A stretch of DNA of 16,538 nucleotides, from NCBI GenBank assembly GCA_946631535.1, contig CAMPAF010000030.1:1-16538 (forward strand). Direction: 5' to 3'. This DNA is from an uncultured Verrucomicrobiota bacterium (GTDB lineage Bacteria; Verrucomicrobiota; Kiritimatiellia; RFP12; UBA1067). Positions within the stretch are counted from its first letter, which is position 1. The number at the start of each line of letters is the position of its first letter. The position numbers and the translations under genes are program-made. The notes beneath the pieces were generated by a model that saw only the letters and a list, made by a program, of their open reading frames with translations, made no database searches and had not been told where the DNA came from. Positions 1-6,308 of this stretch are shown here, one piece after another.

Positions 1-73
1 TAGTTGTTTCCAATCATCAGAAGGCTCGGCGGTGAATTACGCAGATGCGCCCGCGCGAAAGCGGCTGCTGACT

Positions 74-102
74 TTTACAGTCAAAACCATTTTTGATATA
101 AT
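74..102 (+). promoter_or_regulatory. Sigma-70-type promoter of thrC
   Basis: A TTTACA -35 box (74-79) and a perfect TATAAT -10 box (97-102) are separated by 17 nt, and TG at 94-95 makes it an extended -10. Transcription should begin near 109, giving a leader of about 15 nt. The leader contains the Shine-Dalgarno sequence AAGGAA (113-118) placed 5 nt before the thrC ATG. This is the best promoter match in the window. I see no operator, attenuator or riboswitch between it and the gene. Bases 1-73 hold no gene that I can support. Confidence 0.8.
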
Positions 103-123
103 TTTGCGCCTTAAGGAAACCAG

Positions 124-1497
124 ATGAAATTCACAAGCACACGTTCGACGCTCTCCGTCGACTCGCTGCCCGCGATCCTGCGCGGGCTCGCCCCAGACGG
201 CGGACTCTTCGTCCCCGCATCTCCCCTTCCGCGCCCGGACGGCGCCGCCGCCACGCTCGCCGACGCGGAGCGCATCGCGCTCGGCGCGTTCTTCGACGAC
301 GTGCCCGAGGCCGTCCGCGAGGACGCCATCCGCAACCTTCTCTCGAAGTTCCCGGCGAACGACCCCACGCCGCTCGTCGACGCCGACGGCTTCAAGGTGC
401 TCGAGCTCTTCCACGGCCCCACGGGCGCGTTCAAGGACGTGGCCCTCTCCGTGCTGCCCGTCCTGATGACCGCCGCCGCTCAGGGCCGCCGCGTCCTCAT
501 CCTCACCGCCACGTCGGGCGACACCGGCTCGGCGGCGATGGCCGGCTTCGCCAACGTCCCCGGCGTGGAGATCGCCGTCTTCTTCCCGCACACCGGCACC
601 TCGCGCATCCAGCGCCTGCAGATGACCACCCCCTCCGCGAAGAACGTGCACGGCATCGCGATCCGCGGAAACTTCGACGACGCGCAGGCAGCGGTCAAGC
701 GCATCTTCTCCGACCCCGCCATCCGCTCCGCCGCCGAGTCCGCCGGCATCCTCCTCTCCTCGGCCAACTCCATCAACATCGGCCGGCTCGTCCCGCAGGT
801 GGCCTACTACCTACATGCCGCGGCGAAGGTTGGACAGGAATTCGACGTCGTCGTCCCCAGCGGCAACTTCGGCAACATCCTTGCCGCCTACTACGCGAAG
901 CTGCTCGGCGCACCGGTCCGCAAGTTCGTCTGCGCCTCGAACATCAACGACGTCCTCACGCGCTTCATCGCCATCGGCACATACGACCCCGGCGACAAGT
1001 TCACCGTCACGAACTCGCCATCGATGGACATCCGCAAGAGCTCCAACGTGGAGCGCCTCCTGTGGCTCGTCAACGACGGCGACGGCGCGGCCGTGAAGAG
1101 GCTCATGGACGACTTCGCGGCCACGGGCCGCTACTCGCTCTCCACCGCCGCCACAGAAAGGCTCCAAACCGATTTCGTCGGCGCGTTCGCGACACCCGAG
1201 GAGACCGAGGCCGAGATGCGCCTCATGCGCGAGCGCTGCGGCTACGTTCTCGACCCCCACACCGCGGTCGCAACCGCAGTCGCCCGCAAGCTCGGCTATC
1301 CGAAGGACGGACTTCCCTGCGTCGTAGCCGCCACGGCTACGCCATACAAGTTCCCGGAGACATGCCTCAAGGCGTTCGGCACGAATGTTCTCACGAACCC
1401 GCCGCCCGCATTCGCGGCGCTGGAGAAGGCTCCCGTGACGCAGACGCAGGTGGTCGACGTAGCCGGAATTGACGACGCCGTCCGCGCCCTCTTCTGA
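124..1497 (+). CDS. thrC: Threonine synthase
   Basis: This PLP enzyme converts O-phosphohomoserine and water to L-threonine and phosphate in the cytoplasm, the last step of threonine synthesis. The 457-residue product has the family order: an N-terminal domain with LAPDGGLFVP (22-31), the PLP-lysine segment GPTGAFKD with Lys104, the phosphate/PLP loop TATSGDTGSAA (128-138), SSANSINIGRLVPQ (212-225) and VPSGNFGNILA (244-254). The length fits the E. coli-like class of about 430-460 residues. The ATG is fixed by AAGGAA just upstream and by the promoter at 74-102. It is monocistronic here, since the next gene is convergent and a GC-rich hairpin follows its stop. No hom or thrB gene is adjacent. 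Confidence 0.96.
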   Translation: MKFTSTRSTLSVDSLPAILRGLAPDGGLFVPASPLPRPDGAAATLADAERIALGAFFDDVPEAVREDAIRNLLSKFPANDPTPLVDADGFKVLELFHGPTGAFKDVALSVLPVLMTAAAQGRRVLILTATSGDTGSAAMAGFANVPGVEIAVFFPHTGTSRIQRLQMTTPSAKNVHGIAIRGNFDDAQAAVKRIFSDPAIRSAAESAGILLSSANSINIGRLVPQVAYYLHAAAKVGQEFDVVVPSGNFGNILAAYYAKLLGAPVRKFVCASNINDVLTRFIAIGTYDPGDKFTVTNSPSMDIRKSSNVERLLWLVNDGDGAAVKRLMDDFAATGRYSLSTAATERLQTDFVGAFATPEETEAEMRLMRERCGYVLDPHTAVATAVARKLGYPKDGLPCVVAATATPYKFPETCLKAFGTNVLTNPPPAFAALEKAPVTQTQVVDVAGIDDAVRALF

Positions 1498-1512
1498 TCA
1501 TGGATCGCCGCC

Positions 1513-1539
1513 CGCGCGGGAGGGTCGCGCTCCCGCGCG
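1513..1539. terminator. GC-rich hairpin between convergent thrC and the permease gene
   Basis: A perfect 10-bp stem (CGCGCGGGAG at 1513-1522 with CTCCCGCGCG at 1530-1539) encloses a 7-nt loop. It sits in the 53-nt gap between the stops of two convergent genes, where a bidirectional terminator is expected. No T-run follows on either strand, so it is not a textbook intrinsic terminator. Its sequence, read as GGGAGGGTCGCGCTCCCGCG from 1518, closely matches a segment inside glnN and one inside the esterase gene. It may therefore be a copy of a dispersed palindromic repeat that also serves as a transcript end. Confidence 0.55.
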
Positions 1540-1550
1540 ACGGTTCCGCA

Positions 1551-3233
1551 TCACATGAGCGCGTACTTGGCGATGAAGACCACTGTGAGTATGTACATGA
1601 CCCAGTGGATCTTTTTGAAGTTGCGGGCAAGCAAGTTGATGACCGTATACGAAATGACGCCGAACATGATGCCGTCCGAAATGGAGTACGTGAACGGCAT
1701 GGCCACGATGGCGAGAAACGCCGGCACGGCATCGCCCGCGTCACGCCAATCGATGTCGGAACACGACGAAAGCATCATGTAGCCCACCACGATGAGGGCC
1801 GGTGCGGTGGCGAAGCCGGGAATTGCAAGGAACACAGGCGCAAAGAGGATCGCAATCGCGAAGAAGGCTGCGGAAGTGACGGCGGTCAGGCCCGTCTTGC
1901 CGCCCGCCATCACGCCAGATGCGGATTCCACATAGGTGGTGGTCGTGGATGTGCCTAGGACGGCGCCGGTGGCTGTTGCGATCGCATCGGCGCAGAGCGC
2001 GCCCGAGATGCGCGGCAGCTTTCCTTCCTTGTCGAGAAAGCCGCCCTTCATCGAGACGCCGATAAGGGTGCCGAGTGTGTCGAAGAGGTCCACGAAGAAG
2101 AACGCGAACATCACCACGAAGAAGTCGAGCGACGTGACGAGCGTCCATCCCGAGCGCATCGTCTCGCCCGTGCCGTGCGACCAGCCCGCAGGGTTGAAGA
2201 TCGCGCCTATGGTCTGCCAAAACTCACTGAAATTCTGGGCAAGTCCCTGGAACGAGAAATCGGGATAGAGGGAAAAGAACTTGGCGGCAGGGTCAGGCAC
2301 ATATATGCCGCACGCCTGCGCGACAATACCGAGCCCCCACGTGAAGATGATGCCCAGAAGGATCGCCCCCTTCCAGCCCTTGACAAGCAGAAAGCTGGTG
2401 AAGACTGTGCCGGCGAGCGCCAGCAGGGCGCAGATGCCGTGGGTGTGGAAAGAGACATCCTTGAAGCGGACCATCGCGACGAGCGTAGCCTGGTTGTCCA
2501 CGACAATCCCCGCCGTCTTCATCGCGATCAGGCAGATGTAAAGGCCTATTCCCGCCGAGACAGCCTTCTTGAGCGAAATCGGAATCGCGTTGAAGATGCC
2601 CTCGCGCACCGGCGTGAGCGACAGCGCGAGAAAAATCAGACCCTCCACAAATACAGCCAGGAGCGCAAACTGCCAGCTATACCCCATGCCCAGCACCACG
2701 CTGTACGTGAGGAAGGCGTTGAGGCCCATCCCCGGCGCGAGGACGAACGGGTAGTTCGACATGAACGCCATCAGGAGCGTGCCTATCACGGCCGCCACCG
2801 CAGTCGCCACGAACACGCCGCCGCGCGGGATTCCCGCATCCGAGAGGATGTTCGGGTTCACGGCCAAGATGTACGCCATCGTCATGAACGTGGTGATACC
2901 CGCCACGATCTCCGTCCGGACGGTCGTGCGGTTGCGGTTCAGCTTGAAGAGACGCCCCAGGAACCCTTTGTCGGGTTCGACCGGGGACGTCTCTCTCGCG
3001 AGCCATTTCAGGTGGGCGCCGATGCGAATCGACTCGTCGGGCGTAATGATACCGTCTGCGCGCACGTCCTCGAGGGCGCGGACGAAATCCGCCATGTCGG
3101 AATTCGTCGCCGCCAGGGGCTTCGCGAAGCGGAGCAACAGTTCGGTTTCGGCCTTGTCTACCTTGCCATCCTCGAGGATGCTCTTTTCGAGCCTCCGAAT
3201 GGCTTGCAGCACGGATTCGTTATCGGTATTCAT
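1551..3233 (-). CDS. AzgA-type NCS2 purine (adenine/guanine/hypoxanthine) permease with an N-terminal TerB/EF-hand-like extension
   Basis: This inner-membrane permease should import purine bases with protons. Residues from about 105 to 560 form the membrane core, with AzgA/NCS2 hallmarks: TEIVAGITTFMTMAYILAVN (107-126), APGMGLNAFLTY, FVDLFDTLGTLIGV and GTSTTTTYVESASGV. The core alone is about family length. The first 85 or so residues are extra: a soluble, charged, helical segment with two similar motifs, EDGKVDKAE (21-29) and RADGIITPDE (58-67). These resemble the acidic DG-x-[VI]-x-x-x-E loops of TerB-like or EF-hand domains. The assigned start has only a weak GGTGG-type site about 12 nt upstream, but the only nearby in-frame alternative (Met47) would split the first domain. 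It is the last gene of the likely glnN operon, 31 nt after the previous stop. Exact substrate is not determined. Confidence 0.9.
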   Translation of the reverse strand: MNTDNESVLQAIRRLEKSILEDGKVDKAETELLLRFAKPLAATNSDMADFVRALEDVRADGIITPDESIRIGAHLKWLARETSPVEPDKGFLGRLFKLNRNRTTVRTEIVAGITTFMTMAYILAVNPNILSDAGIPRGGVFVATAVAAVIGTLLMAFMSNYPFVLAPGMGLNAFLTYSVVLGMGYSWQFALLAVFVEGLIFLALSLTPVREGIFNAIPISLKKAVSAGIGLYICLIAMKTAGIVVDNQATLVAMVRFKDVSFHTHGICALLALAGTVFTSFLLVKGWKGAILLGIIFTWGLGIVAQACGIYVPDPAAKFFSLYPDFSFQGLAQNFSEFWQTIGAIFNPAGWSHGTGETMRSGWTLVTSLDFFVVMFAFFFVDLFDTLGTLIGVSMKGGFLDKEGKLPRISGALCADAIATATGAVLGTSTTTTYVESASGVMAGGKTGLTAVTSAAFFAIAILFAPVFLAIPGFATAPALIVVGYMMLSSCSDIDWRDAGDAVPAFLAIVAMPFTYSISDGIMFGVISYTVINLLARNFKKIHWVMYILTVVFIAKYALM

Positions 3234-3264
3234 GGCATTGGCCCACCACCTGCAGGATTACGAC

Positions 3265-4311
3265 CTAGCCCCGCACCTTGATGGCGGCGGCCATCTGCGC
3301 GATCGCCTCCATCGACTTCGCCTCGTGGATGGCGAACGTGCGCGTCCAAGGTGCCATCATGAAGCCCTTGATGCGCTCCTTGGAGCAGTGCTCGTCGCAG
3401 TACTTGATCGTGTCGGCGAAGTTCGTGTCGCACGACCAGTTGGATCCGGTCGGCACCTGCTCGAAGCCGGCCTTGTCGAGGTCCTCGTACGTCTGCACGT
3501 GAGGACGGCTGCCCTCGCTCATCTTCGAGACGTCGAACTGCGCGCCGTAGTACCAGTTGGACTGAAGCACGCTCTTCGGCATGCGCTTCATGAACTCGTC
3601 CTTGTGGTGCCAGCAGTAGTCGCTCCAGATCCACGGGCGGCATCCCGTCTTCTCCGTCACCTTCGCGAACCAGAGGAAGTCGTGCCACCACAGCTCGCCC
3701 TGGCGGCAGACCGCGAAGAGGTGCGACCTCTGGTGGCTGGCAGTCTCCTCGTCGTAACCGAGGTGGAAGAACCGCGGATGGTCGAATATCTCCGCCACGT
3801 CCTTGATCAGATCCTCGCAAACCTGGTAGTACTTCTTCGTGGACACCATGCGGTGGTACTCCTTGAGCCACGTGTCGTGGCAGGCGGAGAAGTTCATCTT
3901 CGGGATCACCTCGAAACCCATGCCGCGCAGGCGGTCCAGCTCCTTGCGAAGCCTGTCCACGCTCCAGCTGCCCTTCACCGCCAGTTCCGGATGGCTGGGA
4001 TATTCGACGATCTCGGCGAGGTCGATGATGATCTGGTTGCAGCCGGCCTTCGCCAGCGCTGCCGAGAGGCGGCCCCACGACGGCTCGTCGAAGCGCACAT
4101 GGTTCGCGCAACAGCGCGTGAGCCACTTCTCGTCCATGTTCGGATCCTGCGTCTCCAGCGGCACGTCCTTCCACGAGTTGACTCCGAAGTGCGCGAGGTA
4201 CGACCACAGGAACTTCGGCTCGGGCTGCTTGACCTTCGCCGCCGCAGGCAAGCTACCGAGTGCCAACGCGCTCGCGGCTGCCGAAATGAATTCACGTCTC
4301 TGCATTTTCAT
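3265..4311 (-). CDS. Tat-exported protein resembling family 20 glycoside hydrolases (hexosaminidase-like TIM barrel)
   Basis: The 348-residue product begins with a twin-arginine signal: QRREFIS (4-10), a short hydrophobic stretch and an AAA cleavage region near 23-25, so it should be exported folded. The rest looks like a (beta/alpha)8 barrel. FFHLGYDEE (181-189) resembles the HxGxDE catalytic signature of GH20 beta-N-acetylhexosaminidases, with candidate residues Asp187 and Glu188. WIWSDYCW (227-234) matches the Trp-rich strand lining that pocket. It lacks the extra N-terminal domain of classical GH20 enzymes and is shorter than usual. The ATG is preceded by AGGAG at 7 nt spacing. It is the third gene of the likely glnN operon, 25 nt after the esterase. 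Hydrolysis of amino-sugar glycans is an inference; a non-catalytic or divergent relative is possible. Confidence 0.6.
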   Translation of the reverse strand: MKMQRREFISAAASALALGSLPAAAKVKQPEPKFLWSYLAHFGVNSWKDVPLETQDPNMDEKWLTRCCANHVRFDEPSWGRLSAALAKAGCNQIIIDLAEIVEYPSHPELAVKGSWSVDRLRKELDRLRGMGFEVIPKMNFSACHDTWLKEYHRMVSTKKYYQVCEDLIKDVAEIFDHPRFFHLGYDEETASHQRSHLFAVCRQGELWWHDFLWFAKVTEKTGCRPWIWSDYCWHHKDEFMKRMPKSVLQSNWYYGAQFDVSKMSEGSRPHVQTYEDLDKAGFEQVPTGSNWSCDTNFADTIKYCDEHCSKERIKGFMMAPWTRTFAIHEAKSMEAIAQMAAAIKVRG

Positions 4312-4336
4312 GATGTTTCTCCTTTGCTTTAGCTTC

Positions 4337-6298
4337 TCATTTCAAAAGGTCCGTCCAGTCGTAGTGGAGGAGCGCGCCGTTGACGGCGTTCGCGTAGGGA
4401 TACGCGATGCTCTGCTCCACCACCTCCGTCCAGCTTTCGGGCGGATTCACGGTCTCCACGCCCGCGATCGTCCCAGGTGCGGCGGCGAACGCGTGCGCCG
4501 CCGGAATCGACATCCGTCCGCACGCCACCACGCGCGGCGCAGCCCCGAACTCCGCCTTGATTCTGGCGGCGATGGAGAGCAGCTCCTCCGCGCGAACGCC
4601 CACGAGCGACTTGCCGAGCATGTAGTACAGCACGGCGATCTCCTCGTCCTCGTTCTTCGCGCCGTAGAACTTGTGCTTGACCGAGCCGATCTCGCCAGAG
4701 CCGATGAGATCGGCCACCACCACAGGCGTGCCGTCCGCAAGCAGCGCCTCCGCGCGTTCGCGCAGCGCGCCACGCCCGGCATCGCCCACTAGCAGCACGG
4801 GCGCCTTCGTCGCACCCTTCGGCGCAAGCGTCACGGCCGGCACCAGCAGGCCGCCATCGAACTGGAACGCGGTCTTCGCAACGGTTAGGTCGCCAGCCTC
4901 TTTCCGAGAGATCTCCACTGCCGTCGCCTTCACTTCCTCCGGCAGACGAATCCCCGCGGCGCGGCGGACCATATCTGCCTGCGGTCGCCCAGGAGCGCGA
5001 CCCTTCAGAGCCTTCTTCAGATCGTCCTTGAGAAGTTCGTAGATGCTGCGGAAGCCCGGCAGCTCGGACACCTTGCCGTTCGGCGTCACGTTGTAGTCGG
5101 GCTTGTCGAGACCGTGGTCGACCTTCGCGATCTCGAAGCCGATGTCGAGCCGACGGCAGGCGGCAACGTCGATCGGCAGCGCAGAGGCGTCGTCAACCAG
5201 CCAGCGGCGCATCCACTGGACGGACGACGCGCGCGTAGACTCCTTCCAGCCGTGCGGCCCAGGCACGTCCGTCATGCCGTAACGGTCGGTCCCGAGGCCG
5301 AGGTTCGCCACCGTCTCCGCCACCGTACGGTATGTCTGGCGCGATCCCATGAATGGGAATGCGTCGTTGTGGCAACAGTGCATCAGCACGGGTTGTCCCT
5401 GCATCAGCACGAACGAGGCGTGATTGAGCCCGAAGGCGAGTTGCCCGAAGATGCACTGCTCGGCGTCCTGCGGACCGACGTGGTCGACGACCTCGCGGAT
5501 CGACGTGAGGTAGCACGATGGCGCGGCTGCGATGACGCGCGGCTCGACGGCCATGATGAGAGAGGTCATCGTGCCGCCGCCCGAGTTGCCCATGTAGCCG
5601 ATGTGGTCGGGCTTGACGTCGGGGCGCGACTGCAGGTAGTCGATCGCCCTCATGCCGTCATAGATGCGCATCTGCGCCGTCGAGCGTCCCAGCAACAGGG
5701 CGTTGACCCCGAACCGGTTGTGTCCGTGGACGTTGGCGGTGTCCGGCACCTGCATCCGCTCGCCCTGCGAGATCGGATCGTAGATGAACGCGACCATGCC
5801 CTGCTTCACGCCCTGCACGCACGCGCGCTGGTATCCGTCAGATCCCTTCCCGTTGCCGCTGTGGCCGCATGTGACTAGGAACGCCGGATATGGAGGCTTG
5901 AACTCCGGCGAGTCGGGGATGTAGAGTAGGCCCGTCACGTACACGCCGGGCAGGCTCTCGAAGAGTATCTTCTCGATGCGGTAGCCGTCGCGCGGAACCG
6001 TCGCGACGACCTTGGCGTTGAGCGGCGTCCTCGCCGGGAATCCGCCCACGGCCTCGACCATCTTCGCGCACATCCTGGCGCGGTAGGCGTCGTACTCCGC
6101 GCGCGTCTTCAGCTTGCGCCAGGCGTCGTCCGCCGCCGCGTCGGCAGCCTCGACCTCGTTGAAGGCCGTCAGGTACGACATCTGTCCCGAGCCGCCAGGA
6201 AGCATCGGCTTCTCCAGCGCTGTCCGCGCGAGGGCGGGCATCTCCGCCGACGACGCAAGCGCCGCCAGTCCAACAGCAACAGCAACTATCTTCTTCAT
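4337..6298 (-). CDS. Secreted alpha/beta-hydrolase, acetyl-esterase-like, with a second degenerate hydrolase domain
   Basis: The 653-residue product has a Sec signal peptide (about 1-25, ending ALA). The first alpha/beta-hydrolase domain (about 85-370) carries the oxyanion region TCGHSGNGKG (143-152), the nucleophile elbow GNSGG with Ser239, a candidate acid Asp312 (CHNDAF) and a candidate histidine His349 (GPHGW). This resembles acetyl-xylan-esterase and prolyl-oligopeptidase-type esterases, so removal of ester groups from glycans is likely. Residues 470-653 repeat the fold (GGLLVPAVTLAPKG; LLVGDAGRG; ADLIGSGE) but the elbow reads CGRMSIPA, not GxSxG, so this half is probably inactive. A longer frame starting at 6367 exists, but it would overlap glnN by 59 nt. 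The ATG at 6298 has GGAGG 5 nt upstream and starts at the signal peptide. It lies 10 nt after the glnN stop. Confidence 0.75.
   Translation of the reverse strand: MKKIVAVAVGLAALASSAEMPALARTALEKPMLPGGSGQMSYLTAFNEVEAADAAADDAWRKLKTRAEYDAYRARMCAKMVEAVGGFPARTPLNAKVVATVPRDGYRIEKILFESLPGVYVTGLLYIPDSPEFKPPYPAFLVTCGHSGNGKGSDGYQRACVQGVKQGMVAFIYDPISQGERMQVPDTANVHGHNRFGVNALLLGRSTAQMRIYDGMRAIDYLQSRPDVKPDHIGYMGNSGGGTMTSLIMAVEPRVIAAAPSCYLTSIREVVDHVGPQDAEQCIFGQLAFGLNHASFVLMQGQPVLMHCCHNDAFPFMGSRQTYRTVAETVANLGLGTDRYGMTDVPGPHGWKESTRASSVQWMRRWLVDDASALPIDVAACRRLDIGFEIAKVDHGLDKPDYNVTPNGKVSELPGFRSIYELLKDDLKKALKGRAPGRPQADMVRRAAGIRLPEEVKATAVEISRKEAGDLTVAKTAFQFDGGLLVPAVTLAPKGATKAPVLLVGDAGRGALRERAEALLADGTPVVVADLIGSGEIGSVKHKFYGAKNEDEEIAVLYYMLGKSLVGVRAEELLSIAARIKAEFGAAPRVVACGRMSIPAAHAFAAAPGTIAGVETVNPPESWTEVVEQSIAYPYANAVNGALLHYDWTDLLK
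4983..5006. repeat. Degenerate copy of the GC-rich palindromic repeat, inside the esterase gene
   Basis: On the - strand this segment reads AGGGTCGCGCTCC (5004-4992), identical over 13 bases to the hairpin sequence downstream of thrC, followed by GGGCGACC against GCGCGACG there. It encodes KGRAPGRPQ (residues 432-440) in the linker between the two hydrolase domains. This is a place where an insertion would be tolerated. Convergence in GC-rich coding DNA remains possible. Confidence 0.4.
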
Positions 6299-6308
6299 GT
6301 TTCCTCCG

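Noticed and set aside
1..73. End of an upstream gene at the left edge
   Set aside because: A TAG at 1-3 is the only hint; no coding sequence or motif is visible to support it.
2175..4332. Long + strand open frames antisense to the permease and GH20-like genes
   Set aside because: Their translations are low-complexity and basic, while the - strand encodes clear membrane helices and a Tat signal.
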